NCBI GenBank assembly: GCA_040386935.1
Contig: JAZKEQ010000005.1
Location: 1-64,000, forward strand
Length of the DNA: 64,000 nt
Reading direction: 5' to 3'
Source of the DNA: JABMMZ01 sp040386935
GTDB taxonomy: Bacteria; Bacteroidota; Bacteroidia; NS11-12g; UBA955
In this document: positions 17,259 to 26,391 of the stretch, piece by piece
Position numbering within the stretch: the first letter of the stretch is position 1
How the letters are laid out: each line of letters opens with the position of its first letter
Notes under the pieces: generated by a model
Databases searched by the model: none
What the model was told of the DNA's origin: nothing
What the model saw: the letters and a program-made list of their open reading frames with translations, nothing else
Program-made: the position numbers and the translations under genes

Positions 17259-19199
17259 ATGGCTTCAATCAAAACCAAAGTACTTGTTCTTGCAGCAGTT
17301 TTTTTTATTTGTTTAAAAGTTTCAGCACAATCTCCATCTTATGATACCATTCGTATTAATAAGAAAAATCAACTCCCTTTAAATTTCCTTTTTAAAGCAG
17401 GACACACCAATGTTCCAAACGGTGAAAATATGACATCGTGGTTTAAAAGTAATTTGAATGCCAATAGTGATTTTAAGTTGATTTTGATGAATAGTGCTAA
17501 GGATCAATCAGGAATGCAGCATTACCGATATCAACAGTATTATAAGCAAATACCGGTTGAAGGGAGCATGATGCACACACACTACAAATCGAATAAAATA
17601 ATCAGTATGAACGGTTATTACTATCCCTGGCTCGATGTTGATATAACCCCTGTAATAAATGAAAATCAGGCATTGCAATTGGCAAAACAGAAATTTGGCA
17701 ATGTGGAGTTTGCTTGGGAAAATAAAAATGAAGAAAATCTTATCAAACGAATAGAAAATAACCCACATGCCACTAATTTCCCGAAAGCTGAGTTAGTCAT
17801 CATTTCTAAAAATCATTCCCAATTGAAAGATGATTTCAGATTGGCTTATAAATTCAATATTTATGTAAGTCAACCTTTAGAAAGAGAGAATGTATTTGTC
17901 GATGCGATTAATGGTGAAATATTGTTTTCAGAAACACTGTTGCATACTACAGAAAGACCTGCTTCAGGGTATTCAAAATACAATGGTATTGTAAATTTTA
18001 CCTGCGATAGTCTAGCACCAGACACTTTTTATTTGCGCGACTACAGCAGAGGCAATGGCATAGAAACATATGATGCTAATGTGAAAATTAAACTGGATTC
18101 TTCATTGCAATTTTACAACGATAATACTTTTTGGAATCTCAAAAATCCCGCACAAGACGAAGTAGCGATAGATATTCATTGGGGTATCGAGAAAACTTAT
18201 GATTTCTATAAAGAAGTATTGGGAATCAATAGTATTAATGATTCAGGTTTTCGACTCATAGGATTGGCCCATGTCGGTAATAATTATAATAATGCCAATT
18301 GGAATGGTCGTTATGCCTCTTTTGGTGATGGCGATGGTATTACCTATAAACCACTAACATCACTAGATGTTTGTGGGCATGAAATAAGTCATGGTTTAAC
18401 CGGCAAGACCGCTAAATTGATATACAAGGATGAATCCGGTGGATTGAATGAGTCTTTTTCTGATATTTTTGGCAAATGCATTGAACATTATGCCGTGCCT
18501 GATAGTTTTTCATGGGATCTGGCAAGGCAAATTTATGTGAAAGGAAATTATATGAGAAGCATGAGTAACCCTCATTTAAAACAGCATCCTAAGTTTTATG
18601 GCGGTACTTTTTTTATAACTCCGGGCACCAATTTTGATAATGGCGGTGTTCATGTTAACAGCAGTATACAAAATTACTGGTTCTATTTATTGTGCAATGG
18701 AGGAAGTGGTAGACGCGAGTCTGATAGTGAATCTTTTTTAGTGTCACCTATTGGTTGGGACAAGGCTACACAAGTTGCGTATTTAACACTCAGAGATTAT
18801 CTCAGTCCTTTTTCAGATTTTGTAGAAGCAAGTGAGTTTTCGCAGATAGTAGCAGCTAATTTATATGGACCTGAATCTCAAATAACTAAACAAGTACAAA
18901 TGGCTTGGTATGCTGTCGGCCTTGCTGAAAAACCAACAGGTGTTGTTTCTGTTAATACCATTAAAATTAGTTCAGGAGTTGTATTGTCTCCTAATCCTGC
19001 AGGCGGAGTTATTCACTTGTCATTCAATAAGCCGAATGATGCAATTGGAAAAGTATCTATTACAGATATTACCGGGAGAAAATTGTTAACGATTGATCAG
19101 TTGTCTGATAATCACACAATCGATATTGGAATGTTGGATGCCGGCATGTATCTGTTAACTTTCGAAGATGGATCCTGCATCAAGTTTGTAAAAAATTAA
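17259..19199 (+). CDS. M4 (thermolysin) family metallopeptidase with T9SS type A sorting domain
   Basis: This 646-aa secreted zinc protease starts with a signal peptide ending near VSAQ. An FTP/PepSY-like propeptide (about 60-235) follows. The catalytic domain has VCGHEISHGLTG (HExxH near residue 373) and the third ligand in GGLNESFSDIFG. The C-terminal domain (about 570-646), with VVLSPNPAGGVIHLSF and DAGMYLLTFEDG, is a Por-type sorting signal for T9SS export. The ATG at 17259 is chosen over a TTG two codons earlier. Its stop abuts the stop of the convergent gene with no base between. Confidence 0.94.
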   Translation: MASIKTKVLVLAAVFFICLKVSAQSPSYDTIRINKKNQLPLNFLFKAGHTNVPNGENMTSWFKSNLNANSDFKLILMNSAKDQSGMQHYRYQQYYKQIPVEGSMMHTHYKSNKIISMNGYYYPWLDVDITPVINENQALQLAKQKFGNVEFAWENKNEENLIKRIENNPHATNFPKAELVIISKNHSQLKDDFRLAYKFNIYVSQPLERENVFVDAINGEILFSETLLHTTERPASGYSKYNGIVNFTCDSLAPDTFYLRDYSRGNGIETYDANVKIKLDSSLQFYNDNTFWNLKNPAQDEVAIDIHWGIEKTYDFYKEVLGINSINDSGFRLIGLAHVGNNYNNANWNGRYASFGDGDGITYKPLTSLDVCGHEISHGLTGKTAKLIYKDESGGLNESFSDIFGKCIEHYAVPDSFSWDLARQIYVKGNYMRSMSNPHLKQHPKFYGGTFFITPGTNFDNGGVHVNSSIQNYWFYLLCNGGSGRRESDSESFLVSPIGWDKATQVAYLTLRDYLSPFSDFVEASEFSQIVAANLYGPESQITKQVQMAWYAVGLAEKPTGVVSVNTIKISSGVVLSPNPAGGVIHLSFNKPNDAIGKVSITDITGRKLLTIDQLSDNHTIDIGMLDAGMYLLTFEDGSCIKFVKN

Positions 19200-20096
19200 T
19201 CAGTTGTAAAGCTGGATTATCTTATTGATGGTCAAAGCTTCGCGCATATTCATGTGAATATAACTGTTGTATAAATTCATCAATACCCTTCTGACGATGT
19301 CAATGTTTGTGCATGGATTGATGTACTCAGGTTTTTCTTCCAATTGCATTTCCTTCAGTGTTTTTTGCAACTGTTCATAGTTAAACACACCACCGCCATT
19401 ATAGGCATTGATGTAAAATTTAATCTCACCTTCTGCATTTTCTGTAATCTCTTGTTTGCCACCAAAGTTTTGAAGCGTTTCGGTTTCATCATTTTCTACG
19501 TAAGCCATAATAAAATGGCGAGGCAAATTAATGCCATATACAGGCACATTTAAGCGCTGTGCCACCAGCATATAGATGATTGACAATGAAATTGGATTGC
19601 CTGTCTTTGTGTCGAGTACCCTATTGATAAAACTGTTGTCAGGGTGCAAGAAATTGGCTTCGTTTCCCCTAAAACCATGCAGTTGAAAAAGGATATAATT
19701 CAAAATCTTCACCTTTTCAAACGAGGTTAAATCGTAGTGAAACTCTAGCCATGCATCCAGCCTTAAGCTTTCAAGCTTTTCAGTCAAATAATGTTCGGTA
19801 ACATCCGGATATCTGAACTGCGTAATGTAGGTAATGGCTTCAAGTAGATTTTTACCACCATCTGCTTTCCATTGCATCAGTTTATTGGATAGGTGACCCG
19901 TTTTTACATTTTCTATGACTTCTTCGAGTCGGTTGCGTTGCTCATCAGTATTCACTTCTTCAAATAATAATTGATTGAGCATGTCCACTTGTTCAATGTC
20001 TGAATTGCTGAGTGCTGAATAAGCTATTTGCCAGACATTTTCATCGTTGTCTTCGAGCAATACGACTAATGCTTTTAATTCACTTTCGGCTAACAT
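19200..20096 (-). CDS. SirB1/transglutaminase-like family protein
   Basis: This 298-aa cytosolic protein has the SirB1-type Transglut_core2 pattern: EANFLHPDNSFINRVLDTKTGNPISLSIIYMLVAQRLNVPVYGINLPRHFIMAY (read as blocks near 148-200), then a helical repeat tail. In this branch the transglutaminase cysteine is replaced (Ser in NPISLS), so it is probably not an enzyme. The ATG at 20096 is chosen over a TTG at 20117. The N-terminal 120 residues are HEAT/TPR-like helices. Function is unknown. Confidence 0.82.
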   Translation of the reverse strand: MLAESELKALVVLLEDNDENVWQIAYSALSNSDIEQVDMLNQLLFEEVNTDEQRNRLEEVIENVKTGHLSNKLMQWKADGGKNLLEAITYITQFRYPDVTEHYLTEKLESLRLDAWLEFHYDLTSFEKVKILNYILFQLHGFRGNEANFLHPDNSFINRVLDTKTGNPISLSIIYMLVAQRLNVPVYGINLPRHFIMAYVENDETETLQNFGGKQEITENAEGEIKFYINAYNGGGVFNYEQLQKTLKEMQLEEKPEYINPCTNIDIVRRVLMNLYNSYIHMNMREALTINKIIQLYN

Positions 20097-20360
20097 AACA
20101 GGTTGATTTGAATACAAAAATAGAGGTGGGGGGTATGTAAATCATTGGACAGATAAGCAAAGTTATCTACCGGAATGAACCAATTTGTACGATATATAAT
20201 TGTAAATCAATATTTTAAACAGGGTGCATAACGATTTCTTAATGTCTGTTTTGGGGATGAAAAATTGCATCGATAATAATTAAGAATGCATGACACAGTA
20301 AAGAAAGATACTGCGAGCCTGTTCAATATTTTTTGTATTCGGTATTAGATATTTTTAAAG

Positions 20361-20368
20361 TATTTTTG
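20361..20368 (+). promoter_or_regulatory. TAnnTTTG element before gldH
   Basis: TATTTTTG ends 4 nt before the gldH ATG. A TTTG at 20332-20335 is 25 nt upstream, longer than usual. The rest of the 276-bp gap (20097-20372) shows nothing else I can name. Confidence 0.45.
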
Positions 20369-20372
20369 CCTT

Positions 20373-20846
20373 ATGATTAAGTATTGCGCTTTATTGTCGA
20401 TTGTTTTGCTTGCGGCTTGCAGTAATGAAAAAAAATTAGTGGATGAAATGCGCGATATACCCAATGCAGTTTGGGCCTACGATCAGATTCCTGATTTTAT
20501 GTTTGATGTTACCAATACTCAAATTAATTATGAATTTTATTTGAATCTGAAGATATTGAAAACATATCCTTATGAAAATATCTATTTGCTCACCCACATA
20601 AAAGATGCTGATGGTAAAATAACCACCCAGCGTGCAAATTTTAAACTGACCGATGAGAATGGCAATCCAAAAGGTGGCAGTGTGAGTGGTAATACAATCA
20701 CCTATCAAATGCCGATTCCCAACGAGAAACGCTTTAACAAGGCTGGGAAATATTTCATAGCGATTGAACAAAATATGAGAGACAGTGTTGTAAATGGTGT
20801 AGCAAGCATTGGAGTAATGGTTAAAGAAGGAACCCCTGTGTTTTAA
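20373..20846 (+). CDS. gldH: Gliding motility lipoprotein GldH
   Basis: This is a 157-aa lipoprotein with lipobox LAAC (Cys16). The family pattern is seen: Trp in NAVWAYDQIPDFMFDV, then NYEFYLNLKILKTYPYENIYLLTHI and the C-terminal KAGKYFIAIEQNMR. In Flavobacterium, GldH is an outer-membrane lipoprotein needed for gliding and for stability of the gliding/T9SS machinery. It fits the T9SS cargo in this window. The next gene starts on the last base of its stop codon. Confidence 0.85.
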   Translation: MIKYCALLSIVLLAACSNEKKLVDEMRDIPNAVWAYDQIPDFMFDVTNTQINYEFYLNLKILKTYPYENIYLLTHIKDADGKITTQRANFKLTDENGNPKGGSVSGNTITYQMPIPNEKRFNKAGKYFIAIEQNMRDSVVNGVASIGVMVKEGTPVF

Positions 20847-21247
20847 TGGAGCAAAAGAAAATTGTCTTTTTTGACGGTTTATGTAATCTGTGTTCTAGCA
20901 GTGTTCAAACAATTCTGAAATATGATAAAGGGAACAAGTTTGTATTTGCTTCTCTACAAGGCACTACTGCTGCCGATTTGTTAAAAGATTTTTTAATAGC
21001 CAATCCCGGTATTGATTCAATCATAATGTTCAATAATGGCAAAATTTACACTAAAAGTACAGCAGTTTTAAAAATAGCCTCACAATTGGCATTTCCTTTG
21101 AACTGTTTCGTAATATTTTTGGTCATACCTGCGTTTATAAGAAATTATATATACGATATTGTTGCTTCAAAACGCTACAAGTGGTTTGGCAAAAAAGAAG
21201 TTTGTTGGCTACCTGATGAACGTTACACATCAAAATTTTTACCTTGA
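20846..21247 (+). CDS. DCC1-like thiol-disulfide oxidoreductase family protein (DUF393)
   Basis: This 133-aa protein has the DUF393 motif FFDGLCNLC (Asp10 and C13-x2-C16), then FVFASLQG and the C-terminal YKWFGKKEVCWLP. The DxxCxxC start names the family and suggests a thioredoxin-like redox fold. It overlaps gldH by 1 nt and the WG-repeat gene by 4 nt, so the three are one coupled unit. The physiological role is unknown. Confidence 0.88.
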   Translation: MEQKKIVFFDGLCNLCSSSVQTILKYDKGNKFVFASLQGTTAADLLKDFLIANPGIDSIIMFNNGKIYTKSTAVLKIASQLAFPLNCFVIFLVIPAFIRNYIYDIVASKRYKWFGKKEVCWLPDERYTSKFLP

Positions 21248-22470
21248 AAAAACTATTGCTATATCTCATGATTTTGTGCTCGTCCTTATTAAAAGGACAG
21301 ACAAAATTATATCTGGATAGCACTTTGAAAGAAGCGTACATAGCCCGCTATCCCTTTAGTGAAAATTTATTGTGTATTCCATTTTACTGCGACCCGTTTT
21401 TTGTAGCAAAAATTGCCAAAAGCGATACGTCAATGTGTGGTAAATACGTTTTTGTCAATAGAAATTTTGAAGTAAAAATACGCCCGGTATTTGAAATACC
21501 TTGCGCATTTGAACCCAAATTTAGTGAAGGTCTATGTGCGGTTAATATCAATAATCAAATTGTATTTATAGATACCTTTGGTAAGCCTCAAATTAACACA
21601 GGATTAGTAGCCTGCTCACCTCAACGCAATAGAGTAAGCCCATTTAAGAATGGCAAATCCAGAGTTTTGAAAGGGAGTACAGGCAATAAATCCTATACAG
21701 AAGTCTATTATATCAATAAACTTGGTAAGCGATTGAAAACACCTGCTTTTGTAAAAGTTAAGATCAAAGACAAACCCATCATTATAGTGGTAGTGAAAGA
21801 TCCTGTAAAACCTCAGGATACTTTTCGTACACCTGTATTTGATTTGCCCAGGGTGTTGGTGAAAAATAAATACCATGTTAAACCTGAGGAAGCAGCGATG
21901 TTACTAAAAATGCGCCCACACAAGGATAATAGAATGTTGTTGTATTATGAATGTGGGCCTTATCAAATGGAGAATATGGCACCATCAGATACATTGTATT
22001 GTGGGAAGTTCGTATTCACTGATACCTTATTTGATGTTAAAATTGGTTCAGGGTTTCAATTACCATGTGCTTTTGAACCCGAGTTTTCTGAAGGATTGTG
22101 TGCCGTTGCTATAGATAGTCAGATAGTGTACATCGATACACTCGGACGAGTAAAGATTAAAACCGGATTGGCCAGTTGTAACAAGGAACTGAATAAAGCC
22201 AGTACATTTAAAAATGGAATAGCAACTTTGTATAAAGGCGATGCGAAAATACCAGGCTTGTACACTACCATTGCCATTAATACAACCGGAGAGCGTGTGC
22301 GTTTGTTAGAGTTTGATGAATTAGAACTTGCAGAAAAAATGGTGGCCAAATTCAGCAACCTTACCATCGAAGAATGTGCAGATTGTTTTGTGGGGAAAGG
22401 TAAAACCAATGGATTTTGGTTTCTGATTGAAAAAAGTGGTAAAGTGAGAAAGAAACTTATTTTGAAATAA
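21244..22470 (+). CDS. WG-repeat-type exported protein with internal duplication
   Basis: This 408-aa protein has a signal peptide (MKKLLLYLMILCSSLLKGQ). The TTG at 21244 is the likely start, because it gives the Lys-rich n-region and overlaps the previous stop by 4 nt. Two long repeats (about 61-144 and 249-332) share CGK-VF, CAFEP-FSEGLCAV, QIV-IDT-G and FKNG. These are WG/KWG-like blocks, but with Cys and no Trp. WG-repeat proteins are thought to be beta-structured binding surfaces. Function is unknown. Confidence 0.78.
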   Translation: MKKLLLYLMILCSSLLKGQTKLYLDSTLKEAYIARYPFSENLLCIPFYCDPFFVAKIAKSDTSMCGKYVFVNRNFEVKIRPVFEIPCAFEPKFSEGLCAVNINNQIVFIDTFGKPQINTGLVACSPQRNRVSPFKNGKSRVLKGSTGNKSYTEVYYINKLGKRLKTPAFVKVKIKDKPIIIVVVKDPVKPQDTFRTPVFDLPRVLVKNKYHVKPEEAAMLLKMRPHKDNRMLLYYECGPYQMENMAPSDTLYCGKFVFTDTLFDVKIGSGFQLPCAFEPEFSEGLCAVAIDSQIVYIDTLGRVKIKTGLASCNKELNKASTFKNGIATLYKGDAKIPGLYTTIAINTTGERVRLLEFDELELAEKMVAKFSNLTIEECADCFVGKGKTNGFWFLIEKSGKVRKKLILK

Positions 22471-22480
22471 TAGTCGAAAG

Positions 22481-23056
22481 CTATTTAATCCGACCCTTAT
22501 TTTCTGAAACAAATTTTTCCCAGCCCGTACCGGCTTTCTTTCCTGTTTTTAAACCAAAACCACGTGGTGTATTTTGAAATATATGACACATGGCAGCACC
22601 TAATGCATCCGTAGCATCAAGGTGTTTGGGCATTTCCTCAAATTTTAAAAGCGTTTGCAACATGGCCGCAACTTGTTCCTTAGATGAATTGCCACTCCCT
22701 GTAATACTCAACTTAATCTTACGCGGTTGGTATTCATAAATGGGTATATCCCTCATTAAAGCAGCAGCAATGGCAACGCCCTGAGCTCTTCCTAACTTTA
22801 ACATTGATTGAACATTTTTACCGAAAAATGGAGCCTCAATGGCTAGTTCATCCGGTTTATAACTGTCAATAATGCCGGTAACTCTTTCGAAAATATGTTT
22901 GAGCTTTAGCGCATGGTCTTCCAATTTATCTAACTTAATAATGCCGATGCTAATCAAGGATTGTTGTTTGCCATTGATGCCAACAACACCATAACCCATT
23001 ATATTTGTACCCGGGTCAATGCCCAATACGATTTTATCAAAATTACTTAATTCCAC
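22481..23056 (-). CDS. ruvC: Crossover junction endodeoxyribonuclease RuvC
   Basis: This is the Holliday-junction resolvase that works with RuvAB. It has VLGIDPGTNIMGYGV with the first catalytic Asp, LAIEAPFFGKNVQSMLKLGRAQGVAI with the Glu, and HLDATDALGAAMCH with the C-terminal acidic pair. The GTG at 23056 gives 191 aa and the expected N-terminus. An ATG at 23122 would add 22 unlikely residues and lie upstream of the promoter element at 23073-23080. The gene converges on the WG-repeat gene with 10 nt between the stops. Confidence 0.95.
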   Translation of the reverse strand: MELSNFDKIVLGIDPGTNIMGYGVVGINGKQQSLISIGIIKLDKLEDHALKLKHIFERVTGIIDSYKPDELAIEAPFFGKNVQSMLKLGRAQGVAIAAALMRDIPIYEYQPRKIKLSITGSGNSSKEQVAAMLQTLLKFEEMPKHLDATDALGAAMCHIFQNTPRGFGLKTGKKAGTGWEKFVSENKGRIK

Positions 23057-23059
23057 CCT

Positions 23060-24013
23060 TTGCAAAACAAAACAAAGATACAAGATAAATCCATCTGGCG
23101 TACAATTTTCCGAATAGCCCAATGGGTCATACCTGTTTTTATTTGTTTGGTGTTATACAAGAAATTTTTCAGAAGTCCGACATTCTCATTGTCTCATTTT
23201 CAACAACAATTAAAGGAGTTGCCCTTACAATGGTATGTTTTATTATGTGTTTGCTCACTTATCAACTGGGGGTTGGAGACTAAAAAATGGCAATTGTTGA
23301 TCAAAACTTTTAATCCTTTAACATATCGCAAAGCATGGGCATCAGTGCTTTCAGGAGTTGCTGTATCGCAGTTGTTACCCTATAAAACAGGGGAGTATTT
23401 AGGACGATTGATGTTTGTAAAAGAGCAACACAGAATTAATGCAGGGTTACTGTCCATTGTAGGAAGCTACAGTCAGTTACTTATTACCCTTGTATTTGGT
23501 ATGGCGGGTTTTATTATTGTTAAACCCATAGATTACGCTAATCATTTTATAGTATCCTTGTCATTGTTGATAGTTGCCGGTTTGTTATTCTACTGGTTTT
23601 TACCAAAAATCAGGTTCTCCTATCAATGGACTAAACGGATACAAACCGCACTTACACTCATATCAAGAAAAAAATTACTGAGTGTGATGTCTATTTCTTT
23701 ACTGCGTTACTTGTCATTTTTATTGCCTTATGCATTGTTGTCATGGCATTTTGGCCTAGCAGATCAGGCATCGCTATACTATCATTTTTTTGCGGTAAGC
23801 TGCATCTTTTTTATGCAAACAGTGACACCTAATTTTATCTTCACCGATATTGCTTTGCGCTTAACAATTCCTGTTATTGTATTTAGTCATATGAATCCGG
23901 ATAATTCAACTATGGATTATGTGCCGGGTATGATTGTATATATATTCAATGTAGCATTCCCAATGTTGACCGGTACAATCATCGTAATGTTTTCAAAATA
24001 CAGAACGACATAA
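23060..24013 (+). CDS. Flippase-like membrane protein (lysylphosphatidylglycerol synthase TM family)
   Basis: This 317-aa protein has about eight membrane helices. The family motif is seen in CSLINWGLETKKWQLLIK and SGVAVSQLLPYKTGEYLGRLMFVKEQ, typical of the UPF0104/LPG-synthase membrane domain that flips or handles lipid-linked molecules. No ATG or GTG lies near the start; the TTG at 23060 is the only usual codon, so the exact N-terminus is unsure and it overlaps the ruvC promoter region. Its stop overlaps the next gene by 1 nt (TAATG). Confidence 0.82.
   Translation: MQNKTKIQDKSIWRTIFRIAQWVIPVFICLVLYKKFFRSPTFSLSHFQQQLKELPLQWYVLLCVCSLINWGLETKKWQLLIKTFNPLTYRKAWASVLSGVAVSQLLPYKTGEYLGRLMFVKEQHRINAGLLSIVGSYSQLLITLVFGMAGFIIVKPIDYANHFIVSLSLLIVAGLLFYWFLPKIRFSYQWTKRIQTALTLISRKKLLSVMSISLLRYLSFLLPYALLSWHFGLADQASLYYHFFAVSCIFFMQTVTPNFIFTDIALRLTIPVIVFSHMNPDNSTMDYVPGMIVYIFNVAFPMLTGTIIVMFSKYRTT
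23073..23105 (-). promoter_or_regulatory. ruvC promoter
   Basis: On the minus strand, TATCTTTG (23080-23073) has a TTG (23105-23103) 22 nt upstream. The ruvC GTG lies 16 nt downstream. The promoter sits inside the first codons of the divergent flippase-like gene. Confidence 0.55.
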
Positions 24014-25113
24014 TGTTACTCATTATAGCCATAGCATCAGTATTGTTATACGCAGCTTTTATGTTTTTTGTTTTTGCAAGAACTAAAGTGAAACACATTG
24101 CCGGAAGCCAATCTGTTCCAAATGTTAGTATTATTATTCCATGCAGAAATGAGGAAAATACAATTGCGCATTGTTTGAATTCAATCGCAGCACAATCGCT
24201 TGCTGCAGATTATTATGAAATCATTGTTGTGAATGATGATTCAAATGATGAGACATTAAAAAAACTTAACAGTCTACATTCAACAGTTAAATTTAAAGTC
24301 ATTAACAGTCAATTGCCCGGTAAGAAAAGCGCCATCGAAGCAGGTATACAGCAAGCGCAGTTTGATATTATTTATACAGTTGATGCTGATTGTACATTAC
24401 ACCCCCAATGTTTGGAAACGATGGTCAATGATTTTCATAACAATCAATTTAAAATGATATGTGGTTTAGTGAATTTTACTGAAGGGAATGGGTTGTTTGG
24501 AACGCTTCAACAAACAGAATCTGCAGCAATAGTAGGAATAAGTGCCGCTATGCTCAACAGTGGTTTGCCCGCCACATGCAATGGCGCCAACCTCATGTTT
24601 AGCAAACAAAGTTTTTATGAATCAGGTGGTTACAGCGGTCATAAGCATTTAGCAACAGGTGATGATGACTTGCTGATGCATGAATTTTATAAACGATTTG
24701 GGAATAAAGTTCGGTATTGTTTTCACCCTTTTGCAACGGTGTATACAGCCCCTGCTGAAACGTTTTTAGGTTTTTTAAAACAGCGCAGCCGCTGGCTCAC
24801 TAAAAGTAATCAATACAGGTTGCCATGGAACAATGTCTTACAACTAATGGTCAGCCTACATTTAATCGCATTTTATTTTTTATTAATTTTTCTTTTAATA
24901 AGTTTTTCATGGGGTACATTATTCATTATATGCGTTAAATACCTATCAGATTTTTTAGTAGCATGGCCCTTAAAAAAAGTATTGAAATTTAATACTTTGG
25001 CGATTCTTATTATACCATTTTACCAGATGTATATAGGTGTTGTATTATTGTATGCACTTACCGGTCAAACAGATTGGAAGGGTAGAAGAAGTGTTTTATC
25101 TGATTTTAAATGA
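24013..25113 (+). CDS. Glycosyltransferase family 2 (membrane-bound)
   Basis: This 366-aa GT2 enzyme has one N-terminal membrane helix, the GT-A start VSIIIPCRNEENTIAHCL, the ND/DAD metal motifs (VVNDDSND and VDADCTLH), and the acceptor-loop motif QRSRW near 258. Three to four C-terminal membrane helices follow. It is coupled by 1 nt to the flippase-like gene, so the pair may make and handle a glycolipid or cell-surface glycan. Donor and acceptor cannot be read. Confidence 0.93.
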   Translation: MLLIIAIASVLLYAAFMFFVFARTKVKHIAGSQSVPNVSIIIPCRNEENTIAHCLNSIAAQSLAADYYEIIVVNDDSNDETLKKLNSLHSTVKFKVINSQLPGKKSAIEAGIQQAQFDIIYTVDADCTLHPQCLETMVNDFHNNQFKMICGLVNFTEGNGLFGTLQQTESAAIVGISAAMLNSGLPATCNGANLMFSKQSFYESGGYSGHKHLATGDDDLLMHEFYKRFGNKVRYCFHPFATVYTAPAETFLGFLKQRSRWLTKSNQYRLPWNNVLQLMVSLHLIAFYFLLIFLLISFSWGTLFIICVKYLSDFLVAWPLKKVLKFNTLAILIIPFYQMYIGVVLLYALTGQTDWKGRRSVLSDFK

Positions 25114-25130
25114 AAAGTGTTTTTAAATTT

Positions 25131-25138
25131 TACCTTTG
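25131..25138 (+). promoter_or_regulatory. TAnnTTTG element before the YdjM-type gene
   Basis: TACCTTTG ends 16 nt before the ATG at 25155. The -33 TTG is not clear. Confidence 0.45.
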
Positions 25139-25154
25139 CCCTTCATAATTTAAC

Positions 25155-26198
25155 ATGGATTCAGTTACACAAATAGTTTTAGGTGCTGCAGTAGGCGAAG
25201 TGGTACTTGGGAAAAAAATTGGAAATAAAGCACAATTATTTGGCGCTATTGCCGGTACAATACCTGATTTAGATGTACTAGTCACCTGGTATTTGAATGA
25301 TCCATTGGCTGAAATTGTGATTCACCGCAGCTATTCACATGCTTTGTTTGTTCATATTTTACTGGCTATTCCATTTGCATGGCTAACACATAGACTTTTT
25401 AAAAGACAACAGACTTTTAAGGAATGGTATCTGTTGTGGTTTTTAGGATTTGCAACCCATGCCATTCTCGATTCATTTACAACTTACGGTACGCAACTGT
25501 TTATGCCTTTTACCAATTATATGGTAGGCTTTAATAATATCTCGGTTATCGATCCATTGTATACGCTGCCTTTCATGTTTATTTTGATTTACTGCCTATT
25601 TTTGAAACGCAGTAATCCCAATAGATTCAAATGGGCATGGCGGTCTATCTATATCAGTTCAGCCTACATGGCGCTTACATTTGCTGTCAAGGGTTATATC
25701 CACTCAACATTCAGTCGGCAAATGAATGCGGCCAATGTTTCATACGAACACTTGAGTACTTCACCGGCTATTCTCAACAATGCACTGTGGAGTGGCATCG
25801 CTTATAATGATTCAACAATTACCTTTGGGGAGTATTCAGTGTTCCAAAGCGACAGACACATTGATTTCATTACCTATCCAAGACACTTAGAACTTGAAGG
25901 TGAATTTGCAGGTAAAGAATTAGAAACGCTTAAATGGTTCAGTCAAGGCATGTATTTGCTGGAAAAGAAAGACAGTGCTACCCTGAATTTTTATGTTGTA
26001 AAGTGGGGTAGGATGGATTTGTCACAGCGCATTCCTGATCAAACTTTCAGATTTTACTATCAGTTGAAAAAAGATCCATTGCAAAAGGGGAATATTATAA
26101 TGACTGCAGTGCGCCCTGACTTTAAAGAAGGTGAGTTCAGTAAGGCATTGGGTCAGCTGTGGGATAGAATCTGGGAAAAACCTAAGACTGCTTATTAG
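25155..26198 (+). CDS. Metal-dependent hydrolase, YdjM/DUF457 family
   Basis: This 347-aa membrane protein has the family pattern: MDSVTQIVLGAAVGEVVLG, AGTIPDLDVLVTWY (metal Asp residues), HRSYSHALFVHILLA and FATHAILDSFTTYGTQLF. Four to five membrane helices come first, then a soluble C-terminal part of about 150 residues. The His and Asp residues form a predicted metal site at the membrane face. The substrate is not known. The last 17 nt overlap the end of the convergent gene at 26182. Confidence 0.9.
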   Translation: MDSVTQIVLGAAVGEVVLGKKIGNKAQLFGAIAGTIPDLDVLVTWYLNDPLAEIVIHRSYSHALFVHILLAIPFAWLTHRLFKRQQTFKEWYLLWFLGFATHAILDSFTTYGTQLFMPFTNYMVGFNNISVIDPLYTLPFMFILIYCLFLKRSNPNRFKWAWRSIYISSAYMALTFAVKGYIHSTFSRQMNAANVSYEHLSTSPAILNNALWSGIAYNDSTITFGEYSVFQSDRHIDFITYPRHLELEGEFAGKELETLKWFSQGMYLLEKKDSATLNFYVVKWGRMDLSQRIPDQTFRFYYQLKKDPLQKGNIIMTAVRPDFKEGEFSKALGQLWDRIWEKPKTAY

Positions 26199-26391
26199 TC
26201 TGAATTCGCGCTTTTCTTCTGATGAAGAACATCACAACACATACAATAAATAGTAGGCTAAAGAAGTAGCCTTTCCAACTGCTTAATCCACCTTTCAAGA
26301 ATTGATTATAGGCTTCTATCGCAGTAATGGCAGCAAATAATTGCCATAGAATAATAGATATCTGTGAGCCGATTAAACTTTTTTTATTCAT
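26182..26391 (-). CDS. Small two-helix membrane protein
   Basis: This 69-aa protein has two membrane helices (about 8-27 and 40-60) and a basic tail ending IRRKARIQTNKQS. It is unrecognised. Its start overlaps lptC by 8 nt, so it is translated with that operon, and its 3' end overlaps the YdjM-type gene by 17 nt. Operon membership makes it credible despite its size. Confidence 0.6.
   Translation of the reverse strand: MNKKSLIGSQISIILWQLFAAITAIEAYNQFLKGGLSSWKGYFFSLLFIVCVVMFFIRRKARIQTNKQS

Noticed and set aside
22481..23122. ruvC start at the ATG at 23122
   Set aside because: It adds 22 non-family residues and lies upstream of the predicted promoter; the GTG at 23056 fits.
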